This document shows positions 50,501-60,527 of a stretch of DNA of 64,000 bases, piece after piece. The DNA lies in contig JAIQDT010001107.1 of assembly GCA_021521415.1 (NCBI GenBank), positions 124,001 to 188,000 of the forward strand. The letters are read 5' to 3'. The stretch is from Bidens hawaiensis (taxonomy: Eukaryota; Streptophyta; Magnoliopsida; Asterales; Asteraceae). Under the pieces are notes generated by a model. It was not told the origin of the DNA. It made no database searches and saw only the letters and a list, made by a program, of their open reading frames with translations. The position numbers and the translations under genes are program-made. Numbering within the stretch: the stretch's first letter is position 1; every line of letters begins with the position of its first letter.

Positions 50501-53500
50501 AATAATTATGCACTGACGCCACCCCGGGCCCGTTCGAAATTTTGCCAGTATTGCCAAAGGGGTATGTTAACCGAATCGGAGAAAAAACTGAGTATGGGTC
50601 GAACTACTGATTCAGATCAGAAATTCGGTGTTGGAGACTTCCATTCAATATTTAATAAACATACGAAAGAATCGGATAAATAATTATGCCCTGATGCCAC
50701 CCCGGGGCCCGTTCCAAATTTTGCCAGTATTGCTATATGGGTATGTTCACCGAGTCGGAGAAAAAACTGAGTATGTGTCGAACCACTGAATAGGATCATA
50801 AATTCGGTCTTGAAGACTTCCATACAATATATTATAAACAAACGAAAGAATTGGATCAATAATTATGCTCTTGCGTCACCCCGGGGCCCGTTCGAAATTT
50901 TTCCTGGATTGCCAAAGGGTTATGTTCACCGAGCCGGAAGAAAAACTGAGTATGGGTCGAAACACTTAACCAGATAAGAAATTCGGTATTGGAGACTTCC
51001 ATACAATAGTTTTTAAACATACGAAAGAATCGGATCAATATTTATGCCCTGGTGCCACCCCGGGTACCGTTCAAAATTTTGCCTGTATTGCCAAAGGGGT
51101 ATGTTTACCGTATCGGAGAAAAAACTGAGTATGGGTCGAACCACTAAATCAAATTAGAAATTCGGTGTTGGAGACTTCCATACAATATTTAATAAACATA
51201 CGAAAAAATCGGATAAATAATTATGCCCTAACGCCACCCTGGGGCCCGTTCGAAATTTTGCCAATATTGCAAAAGGGGTATGTTCACCGAGCCGGATAAA
51301 AAACTGAGTATGGGTCGAACCACTGAATTGGATCAGAAATTCGGTCTTGGAGACTTCCATACAATATTTTTTAAACATACGAAAGAATCGGATCAATAAT
51401 TATGCCCTGACGCCAACCCAAGGCCCGTTCGAAATTTTGCCCGTATTGCCAAATGGGCATGTTCACCGAGTCTGAGAAAAAACTGAGTATGGGTCGAACC
51501 ATTGAACCGGACTAGAAATTTGGTTATGGAGACTTCCATACAATATTTTATAACCCTAAAAAAAATCAGATCAATAATTATGCCCTGACGACAGCCCGAA
51601 GCACGTTCGAAATTTCGCCAGTATTGCCAAAAGAGTATGTTCACCGAGATGGAGAAAAAACTAAGTATGGGTCGAACCACTAAATCGAATCATAAATTCG
51701 GACTTGGAGACTTCCATACAATATTTTATAAACATACAAAAGAATCGGATCAATATTTATGCCCTGACGCCATCCCGGGGCCCGTTCGAAATTTTGCCAG
51801 TATTGCCTAATTGGTATGTTCACCGAGCAGGAGAAAAAACTGAGTATGGGTCGAGCCACAGAATCGGAACAGAAATTCGGTTTTGGAGACTTTCATACAA
51901 TATTTTATAAATATACGAAAAAATCAGATAAATAACTATACCCTGACGCCACCCCTGGGCCCGTTCGAAATTTTTCCAGTATTGCCAAAAGGGTAAGTTC
52001 ACCGTGTTGGAGAAAAAACTGAGTATGGGTCGAACCACTGAATCAAATCAGAAATTCGGTCTTGGAGACTTCCATACAATATTTTATAACCTTATGAAAG
52101 AATCAAATCAACAATTATGTCCTAACGTCACTCCGGGGTTCGTTCGAAATTTTGCCAGTATTGCCAAATAGGTATGTTCACCGAGCCATAGAAAAAACTG
52201 AGTGTGGGTCGAACCACTGAATCGAATCATAAATTCGGTCTTGGAGACTTCCATAAAATATTTTTTAAACATACGAAAGAATCGGATCAATAATTATGCC
52301 ATGACGCCACCCCTGGGCTCGTTCGAAAATTTTCCAGTATTGCCAAATGGGTATGTTCACCGAGCCGGAGAAAAGACTGAGTATGGGTCGAACCATTGAA
52401 ACGGATAATTTGGTCTTGGAGATTTTAATACAATATTTTTTGACCCTACGAAAAAATCAGATCAATAATTATGCCCTGACGCCACCCCGGGGCCCGTTCA
52501 AAATTTTTCCAGTATTGTCAAAGGGGTATGTTCACCGAGATGGAGAAAAAACTGAGTATGGGTCGAACCACTGAATCGGATCATATATTCGGTCTTGGAG
52601 ACTTCCATACAATATTTTATAAACATACGAAAGAATCGGATCAATAATTATGCCCTGATGCCACCCCGGGGCCCGTTCGAAATTTTGCCAGTATTGCCAA
52701 AGAGGTATGTTCACCGAGCCGGATAAAAAACTGAGTATGGGTCGAACCACTGAATCGGATCAGAAATTCGGTGTTGGAGACTTCCATACAATATTTAATA
52801 ATCATACGAAAGAATCGGATAAATAATTATGCCTTAACGCCACCCCGGTGCCCGTTCGAAATTTTTCCAGAATTGCCAAAGGGGTATGTTCATCGAGCCG
52901 GAGAAAAAACTGAGTATGGGTCGAACCACTTAATCAGAAAAGAAATTCGGTCTTGGAGACTTCCATACAATATATTTTAAACTTACAAAAGAATCGGATC
53001 AATAATTATGCCCTGGCGCCATCCCGGGGACCGTTCGAAATTTTGCCAGTATTGCCAAAGGGGCATGTTCACCGAGTTGGAGAAAAAACTGGGTATGGTT
53101 CGAACCATTGAACCGGATCAGAAATTTGGTCTTGGAGACTTCCATTCAATATTTTATAACCCTACAAAAAAATCAAATCAATAATTATGCCCTGACGCCA
53201 CCCCGGGGCCCGTTTGAAATTTCGACAGTATTGCCAAAGGAGTATGTTCACCGAGATGGAGAAAAAACTGTGTATGGGTCGAACCACTAAATCGGATCAT
53301 ATATTCGGTCTTGGAGACTTTCATACAATATTTTATAAACATACGAAAGAATCGGATCAATAACTATGCCATGACGCCAACCATGTGCCCGTTCGAAATT
53401 TTGCCAGTATTGACAAATGGGTATGTTCACCGAGCCGGAGAAAAAACTGAGTATGGGTCGAACCATTGAGCCCGATCAAAAATTTGGTCTTGGAGACTTT

Positions 53501-53776
53501 CATACAATATTTTTTGTCCCTACGAAAAAATCAGATCAATAATTATGCCCTGACTCCACCCCGGGGCCCGTTCAAAATTTTTCCAGTATTGCCAAAGGGG
53601 TATGTTCACCGAGATGGAGAAAAAACTGAGTATGGGTCGAACCACTGAATCGGATCATATATTCGGTCTTGGAGACTTCCATACGATATTTTATAAACAT
53701 ACGAAAGAATCGGATCAATAATTATGCCCTGATGCCACCCCGGGGCCGTTCGAAATTTTGCCAGTATTGCCAAAGA
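47524..53776 (+). repeat. 6,253-bp tandem duplication, copy 2 (35 monomers)
   Basis: Differs from copy 1 by about a dozen single bases seen by eye, most of them in the last 1.9 kb. At the right edge (53777-53796) the shared GGTATGTTCACCGAGCCGGA continues with a T (GGATAAAAAACTG), while the junction between the copies continues with a G. This fits an unequal exchange within that 20-bp identical stretch. Confidence 0.93.
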
Positions 53777-54254
53777 GGTATGTTCACCGAGCCGGATAAA
53801 AAACTGAGTATGGGTCGAACCACTCTATCGGATCAGAAATTCGGTCTTGGAGATTTCCATACAATATTTTTTAAACATACGAAAGAATCGGATCAATAAT
53901 TAAGCCCTGATGCCACCCTGGGCCCCGTTTGAAAATTTTCCGACATTGCCAAAGGGGTATGTTCACCGAGCCGGAGAAAAACTGAGTATGGGTCGAACCA
54001 CTTAATCGGATCTTAAATTCGGTCTTGGAGACTTCCAAACAATATTTTATTACCCTACGAAAGAATCGGATCAATAATTTGTAACATCCCGAAATTTCCA
54101 AAATAATATTAATTGTATTACTTAATAATAGAGGGAAAGTATACTCGGGTTATCGGTAAATAAATAAATAGAGTAGGAGTTGATATGGGTCGGGCTAGTG
54201 TTGGGTAATGGATATGGGTTATGGACTTGGGTTATGAAAGAAGGAAGGAGAGTC

Positions 54255-54288
54255 CATGGGCTTAAGCCCATGATCCCTAAATATAAAT
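54255..54288 (+). promoter_or_regulatory. LTR core promoter: 18-bp palindrome and TATA box
   Basis: The perfect palindrome CATGGGCTTAAGCCCATG (54255-54272) is followed 8 bp later by ATATAAAT (54281-54288), a good plant TATA box. The same pair is in the 3' LTR at 57887-57904 and about 57912-57919. Transcription would start about 30 bp downstream, marking the U3/R boundary near 54315; the start site is inference. Confidence 0.6.
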
Positions 54289-54767
54289 ACCATTTAATCC
54301 TCATTCTCACATATTCCATACACCACCAAAACACACAACACCATCTTATAACCCGAACCAAGATCCGAAGGCGAAAACCCGAGCTTGTTGGTGCTGGAAC
54401 GTCGTGACGGACCAAAACAACATCAAGGCTTAACCGGGTTCGTAGTTCGACTCGTTCAAGGTACGTTTATAGTTAGAAATCGTTCGTATAGGTTCGGTTT
54501 GATTTGGGAAATCATAGATCTGTGTTAGTTTGTTATAAACGAACCTAAAACAACAAATATTACCGGAATTGATTAGCATTTGATAGGTTAATTGTTAACC
54601 TAAAAGAACCCGTAACCTATATGCCTAAATCGCACCCTTTAAACATCGATGTTAGGTCGATTAGATGGTTGGGGTTTGTAGGCGCTGGTCAGACGATTAC
54701 GTGGATACCTAAATCGAGTTATTTGTTAAGAAACGAAGTGATTAAGGACGAACAGTAGCTGCAGCCG

Positions 54768-55212
54768 ACAACTTCGCCTGCAAGCTAAGTTCGCCTGATG
54801 AACTTCGCCTGCAAGCTAAGTTCGCCTGATGACAACTTTGCCTAAAAGCTAAGGTCGCCTGATGACAACTTCGCCCTAAAGCTAAGCTCGCCTGATGACA
54901 ACTTCGCCTAAAAGCTAAGTTCGCCTGATGAACTTCGCCTGCAAGCTAAGTTCGCCTGATGACAACTTCGCCTAAAAGCTAAGTTCGCCTGATGACAACT
55001 TCGCCTAAAAGCTAAGTTCGCCTGATGACAACTTCGCCTAAAAGCTAAGTTCGCCTGATGACAACTTCGCCTAAAAGCTAAGTTCGCCTAAGGGTTAACT
55101 TCGCCTAAAGCTAAGTTCGCCTAAGGGTTAACTTCGCCTAAAGCTAAGTTCGCCTAAGGTTTAACTTCGCCTAAAGCTAAGTTCGCCTAAGGTTTAACTT
55201 CGCCTAAAGTCG
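54768..55212. repeat. 31-33-bp minisatellite in the 5' LTR
   Basis: Units alternate AACTTCGCCT and AAGTTCGCCT cores separated by AAAAGCT or GCAAGCT and by GATGAC or AAGGGTT. About 13-14 units here; the 3' LTR array (about 58402-58746) has about three fewer. It is the reverse complement of the GCGAACTT/GCGAAGTT repeat in the solo LTRs, consistent with their opposite orientation. Confidence 0.9.
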
Positions 55213-55381
55213 AGTTTGATTAGAAAATAAATTATAAACGATAAGTAAAAGTAATCTAATACTAGGCCACCAGATTAAATCAGGCGAGTATTGATACGTG
55301 TAACTTATACAGTTAGCCGAGCTCAGTTAAAGAAGGGATTTACAACTATCGGAGGAAGAAGCCGAGTTCAGGTGAGTTTCT

Positions 55382-55411
55382 AGCCCCATTCCTTGTTATG
55401 TTTTCGGGGCT
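55382..55411 (+). other. AGCCCC/GGGGCT hairpin after a splice-donor-like site
   Basis: AGCCCC and GGGGCT flank an 18-nt loop, immediately after CAGGTGAGTTTCT. The arrangement is kept in both LTRs and in both solo LTRs. It could be an RNA structure in the R/U5 leader, but that is inference. Confidence 0.6.
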
Positions 55412-55502
55412 GTGTGCATACTCGATGTGTTGTTAATACATTTATCCTAAGTGATAAGTGTATGCCATATGTGATATATGTGATGGATATGAATGATTGC
55501 TT

Positions 55503-55649
55503 GTCGGTACGCGAACGATCTTTGGATATTGCGCGTACTGTCAGGTTAAAAATAAAGATACGAATATTATATATCGAAGATGTATGAACATTACAAATAA
55601 ATACTTGTCGGGGCGTGAACGATCTTCGGATATTGCACGTATCGACAAG
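55503..55649. other. Two conserved-loop hairpins in the 5' LTR
   Basis: Copy a (55503-55542) runs from GTCGGTACGCG to CGCGTACTGTC. Copy b (55604-55649) runs from CTTGTCG-ggg-CGTG to CACG-tat-CGACAAG. Both enclose AACGATCTT(C/T)GGATATTG. The 3' LTR has the same pair at about 59038-59079 and 59139-59184. Confidence 0.8.
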
Positions 55650-55839
55650 GGGTATGGTTGTTAAATGAATGATGTAAAGAACGCCTAGAGTGTTCTTATG
55701 CTATAATGTAATTATTGTATATGTGAAGTATGTATATACAGGTACACGAATGGTATGTGAGTTCTACGTTCGACATAGTAAGTTTGGATGTCAAATCCCT
55801 CTAGCTTCTGTCGGACATAGACTCTGCTGGTGATGGCGT

Positions 55840-56410
55840 AGTTAAGGACTGCGGACCTTATACGTACTATAGACAGGCATCAGCATAGGAAAGGACTGTG
55901 GACCTTATATGTGCTTTATTTGTATTGTGGTAGCATAGGGGAGGACTGCGGATCTCGTACGTGCTATGTATTTGTATTATGGTAGCATAGGGGAGGACTG
56001 CGGACCTCGTACGTGCTATGTATTTGTATTGTGGTAGCATAGGGGAGGACTGCGGACCTCGTACGTGCTATGTATTTGTATTTTGGTAGCATAGGGGAGG
56101 ACTGCGGACCTCGTACGTGCTATGTATTTATACTGTGGTTTGCATATGGGAGGACTGCGGACCTCGTACGTGCTATGTATTTGTATTGTGGTAGCATAGG
56201 GGAGGACTGCGGACCTCGTACGTGCTATGTATTTGTATTGTGGTAGAATAGGGGAGGACTGCGGACCTCGTACGTGCTATGAATTAGGTTGCAACATAGG
56301 GAAGGACTGTGGACCTTGTACGTGTTGTGGATGTAGGATGGTATAGGGAAGGACTGCGGACCTTGCACGTACCATGAATGGTGAACATAGGTAAGGACTG
56401 CGGACCTTTT
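55840..56410. repeat. 52-bp minisatellite in the 5' LTR
   Basis: Units of GTAGCATAGGGGAGGACTGC / GGACCTCGTACGTGCTATG / TATTTGTATTGTG begin at 55930, 55982, 56034 and 56086 (52-bp period), with shorter diverged units on both sides. I count 12 GGACTG(C/T)GGA cores here and 14 in the 3' LTR. Confidence 0.9.
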
Positions 56411-56910
56411 ACGTGTTCACGACCTTGAGTACAGGTATAGACGGCGGACTATGAACGTACTCTCGGTAGACTGAGGTTAGTGATTGTAGATATGAATGTA
56501 TGTATGGTAGTAAGTATGTATGTAGAACAGAAGGGTAACTAGTTAGGTATGGATATGTATCTTCGGATATGTATATATGTGTATGTATTGTGTGGCGTCT
56601 GATTAACTAGAACTCACTCAGCGTAGCTGAATTTTAGTATGCACGCAGGTGACTAGAATGAGACAACTAGCTTGAGCGGGCACATGGTGGGCGAATAGGA
56701 GACTGGCATCTGAAGACTCAAGATGTTTTAATGTAATTGACATTTATTTTGAAAGACAAGAATGTTTAATTAAGGCAAGTTTTGGATTGCTGTAACGTTT
56801 CATGAAAGTTTTTATATTCCGCGAAAGTTTTAATGAACTCTGATTTGTAAGAACTGTGTTTATGAGTAAATCCGACGCTAAAGTAGGGCTACCGGGTTCG
56901 GGGCCTTACA

Positions 56911-57712
56911 AGTTGGTATCAGAGCATAAGTTCGAGAGATTTAAGCATCCTACATATGCTTAGACTCGAACAGAGAATGAGATTTAAAATGAGAAAGAAA
57001 GAAGATGCTAGTTCAAGATAGCCATGTGTCACTCAAGCAAGCTCAGAAAAGGTAAAGTGTATGGTAAATGGTGTATGTTAATGTTGGCTTATTTGCTAAA
57101 TGAAGAATGAGTGCAGGTTAGGGATAGGATTAATTGATCTTAACTGATTAACTGTTTAAGAGTATAAACAAGCACAAGTGAAATCATGAAGGGAAGTATG
57201 TAGAACCTGAGGAGTAACGCAAATAGTTAATTACACTTGATCAACGTCATTAACTACTTGCCTTACGAATCATGTACTCAATAATTCCTAGAGTGATAAC
57301 ATTTGTGTTTCCTTAGAGATAAGATAGATGACTGTTACAAAAGGCGGACACGAGAAGAATCTGAGGCAGAGCGATATACGAAAACAACATGACTCCAACT
57401 GCAAAAAGTAATGAAGAAGTCACGCTTGGAGCTTGTAGTCAGATATGCTAAGAGAGTTGCCAAATTGTCACAAAAGCATCAAAGGAAGCCCTTGGAAAGA
57501 CGAGACGAGACTTGAGACATCGAGAGCCTCATGGACAAGCTACCTTAAATAGCTAAAACACATGACCACCATTCGATGACTACAAGTCAGGAGTAAGAGG
57601 GATAACCCAGAAAGCAAAGGCGATTCAATAAAGTGTGTAAATATAAGAAGTTTTCCTTTTATAGGGAATAAGTTAGGTTTCGGGGACGAAACATCTTTAA
57701 GGAGGGAAGACT
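56911..57712 (+). other. Reduced internal region with polyprotein-tail remnant and polypurine tract
   Basis: 802 bp with no gag or pol domains. Immediately before the 3' LTR one frame reads NKLGFGDETSLRREDL and ends at a TAA formed by LTR bases 57715-57717. FGDEISLR-type tails close the polyprotein of Tekay/Del-like chromoviruses, so this is a leftover of pol. AAGGAGGGAAGA at 57699-57710 is the polypurine tract. The rest looks like an untranslated leader joined to the tail by a large deletion. Confidence 0.7.
56914..56925 (+). other. Primer binding site, initiator tRNA-Met
   Basis: TGGTATCAGAGC lies three bases after the 5' LTR and is complementary to the 3' end of plant initiator tRNA-Met, the usual primer of Ty1/copia and many Ty3/gypsy elements. 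Confidence 0.92.
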
Positions 57713-60527
57713 TGTAACATCCCGAAATTTCCAAAATAATATAATTGTATTACTTAATAATAGAGGGAAAGTATACTCGGGTTATCGGGAAATAAATAAA
57801 TAGAGTAGGAGTTGGTATGGGTCGGGCTAGTGTTGGGTAATGGATATGGGTTATGGACTTGGGTTATGAAAGAAGGAAGGAGAGTCCATGGGCTTAAGCC
57901 CATGATCCCTAAATATAAATACCATTTAATCCACATTCTCACATATTCCATACACCACCAAAACACACAACAGCATCTTATAACCCGAACCAAGATTCGA
58001 AGGCGAAAACCCGAGCTTGTTGGTGCTGGAACGTCGTGACGGACCAAAACAACATCAAGGCTTAACCGGGTTCGTAGTTCGACTCGTTCAAGGTACGTTT
58101 ATAGTTAGAAATCGTTCGTATAGGTTCGGTTTGATTTGGGAAATCATAGATCTGTGTTAGTTTGTTATAAACGAACCTAAAACAACAAATATTACCGGAA
58201 TTGATTAGCATTTGATAGGTTAATTGTTAACCTAAAAGAACCCGTAACCTATATGCCTAAATCGCACCCTTTAAACATCGTTGTTAGGTCGATATGATGG
58301 TTGGGGTTTGTAGGCGCTGGTCAGACGATTACGTGGATACCTAAATCGAGTTATTTGGTTAAGAAACGAAGATGATTAAGGACGAACAGTAGCTGCAGCC
58401 GACAACTTCGCCTGCAAGCTAAGTTCACCTGATGAACTTCGCCTGCAAGCTAAGTTCGCCTGATGACAACTTCACCTAAAAGCTAAGTTCGCCTGATGAC
58501 AACTTCGCCTAAAAGCTAAGTTCGCCTGATGACAACTTCGCCTAAAAGCTAAGTTCGCCTGATGAACTTCGCCTGCAAGCTAAGTTCGCCTGATGACAAC
58601 TTCGCCTAAAAGCTAAGTTCGCCTAATTACAACTTCGCCTAAAAGCTAAGTTCGCCTAAGGGTTAACTTCGCCTAAAGCTAAGTTCGCCTAAGGTTTAAC
58701 TTCGCCTAAAGCTAAGTTCGCCTAAGGTTTAACTTCGCCAAAAGTCGAGTTCGATTAGAAAATAAATTATAAACGATAAGTAAAAGTAATCTAATACTAG
58801 GCCACCAGATTAAATCAGGCGAGTATTGATACGTGTAACTTATACAGTTAGCCGAGCTCAGTTAAAGAAGGGATTTACAACTATCGGAGGAAGAAGCAGA
58901 GTTCAGGTGAGTTTCTAGCCCCATTCCTTGTTATGTTTTCGGGGCTGTGTGCATACTCGATGTGTTGTTAATACATTTATCCTAAGTGATAAGTGTATGC
59001 CATATGTGATATATGTGATGGATATGAATGATTGCTTGTCAGTACGCGAACGATCTTCGGATATTGCGCGTACTGTCAGGTTAAAAATAAAGATACGAAT
59101 ATTATATATCGAAGATGTATGAACATTACAAATGAATACTTGTCGGGGCGTGAACGATCTTCGGATATTGCACGTATCGACAAGGGGTATGGTTGTTAAA
59201 TGAATGATGTAAAGAACGCCTAGAGTGTTCTTATGCTATAATGTAATTATTGTATATGTGAAGTATGTGTATACAGGTAAACGAATGGTATGTGAGTTAG
59301 GATGGCAAATCCCTCTAGCTTCTGTCGGACATAGACTCGGCTGGTGATGGCGTAGTTAAGGACTGCGGACCTTATACGTACTATAGATAGGCATCAGCAT
59401 AGAAAAGGACCGTGGACCTTATACGTGCTGTATTTGTATTGTGGTAGCATAGGGGAGGACTACGGACCTCGTACGTGCTATGTATTTGTATTGTGGTAGC
59501 ATAGGGGAGGACTGCGGACCTCGTACGTGCTATGTATTTGTATTGTGGTAGCATAGGGGAGGACTGCGGACCTCGTACGTGCTATGTGTTTGTATTGTGG
59601 TAGAATAGGGGCGGACTGCGGACCTCGTACGTGCTATGTGTTTGTATTGTGGTAGCATAGAGGAGGACTGTGGACCTCGTACGTGCTATGTATTTGTATT
59701 GTGGTAGCATAGGGGAGGACTGCGGACCTCGTACGTGCTATGTATTTGTATTGTGGTAGCATAGGGGAGGACTGCGGACCTCGTACGTGCTATGTATTTG
59801 TATTGTGGTAGCATAGGGGAGGACTGCGGACCTCGTACGTGCTATGTATTTGTATTGTGGTAGCAAAGGAAAGGACTGCGGACCTCGTACGTGCTATGAA
59901 TTAGGTTGCAACATAGGGAAGGACTGTGGACCTTGTACGTGTTGTGGATGTAGGATGGTATAGGGAAGGACTGCGGACCTTGCACGTACCATGAATGGTG
60001 AACATAGGTAAGGAGTGCGGACCTTTTACGTGTTCACGACCTTGAGTACAGGTATAGACGGCGGACTATGAACGTACCCTCGGTAGACTGAGGTTAGTGA
60101 TTGTAGATATGAATGTATGTATGGTAGTAAGTATGTATGTAGAACAGAAGGGTAACTAGTTAGGTATGGATATGTATATTTGGATATGTATGTATGTGTA
60201 TGTATTATATGGCGTCCGATTAACTAGAACTCACTCAGCGTAGCTGACTTTTAGTATGCACGCAGGTGAGTAGAATGAGACAACTAGCTTGAGCGGGCAC
60301 ATGGTGGGCGAATAGGAGACTGGCATCTGAAGACTCAAGATGTTTTAATGTAATTGACGTTTATTTTGAAAGACAAGAATGTTTAATTAAGGCAAGTTTT
60401 GGATTGCTGTAACGTTTCATGAAAGTTTTTATATTCCGCGAAAGTTTTAATGAACTCTGATTTGTAAGAACTGTGTTTATGAGTAAATCCGACGCTAAAG
60501 TAGGGCTACCGGGTTCGGGGCCTTACA
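57713..60527 (+). repeat. 3' LTR, 2,815 bp
   Basis: Same order of modules as the 5' LTR. Differences seen include a 4-bp deletion near the start (AATATAATTG against AATATTAATTG, within a short AT stretch), scattered substitutions, about three fewer 31-33-bp units, two more 52-bp units, and a short deletion after GTATGTGAGTT near 59298. The element ends at 60527, followed by the TAATT duplication. Confidence 0.93.

Larger units (their letters stand above)
32330..54079 (+). repeat. Satellite array block 3 (~179-bp monomers), longest block
   Basis: About 121 monomers in one orientation. Includes several multi-kilobase internal duplications. The most recent pair is 41271-47523 / 47524-53776. Older pairs include about 28500-30130 with 35290-36920 (27 monomers apart once the solo LTR is removed) and about 33600-34000 with 38060-38460 (25 monomers apart). 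The block ends at TAATT, where the two-LTR element is inserted. Confidence 0.97.
54080..56910 (+). repeat. 5' LTR, 2,831 bp
   Basis: Order of parts: TGTAACATCCCG terminus, palindrome and TATA box (54255-54288), GCGAACTT/GCGAAGTT-type minisatellite (54768-55212), splice-donor-like CAGGTGAGT (about 55370), AGCCCC/GGGGCT hairpin (55382-55411), two conserved-loop hairpins (55503-55649), 52-bp minisatellite (about 55840-56410), and the conserved 3' part ending GGGGCCTTACA. The 64-codon open frame at 55393-55587 covers the hairpins and is not treated as a gene. Confidence 0.93.
54080..60527 (+). mobile_element. Non-autonomous LTR retrotransposon (Ty3/gypsy, Tekay/Del-like), TAATT target duplication
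   Basis: 6,448 bp between TAATT (54075-54079) and TAATT (60528-60532). It has two direct LTRs of 2,831 and 2,815 bp and a very short internal region (802 bp). Termini are TGTAACATCCC and GGGGCCTTACA. A tRNA-iMet primer binding site and a polypurine tract are present. Gag, protease, reverse transcriptase and RNase H are absent, so it depended on another element for movement. Large LTRs with a reduced non-coding interior recall LARD-type derivatives. LTR divergence is low (a few percent plus repeat-number changes), so insertion was fairly recent. The clade assignment rests on the polyprotein tail and the LTR start and is less certain than the element itself. Confidence 0.92.

Noticed and set aside
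54122..54415. 75- to 97-codon frames at the start of both LTRs, on both strands
   Set aside because: They are present in both LTR copies simply because LTRs are duplicated. They overlap the TATA box and palindrome and show no known domain.
55393..55587. 64-codon frame in both LTRs as a small protein
   Set aside because: It covers the hairpin elements and is not preserved in the solo LTRs. The conservation is at the DNA or RNA level.
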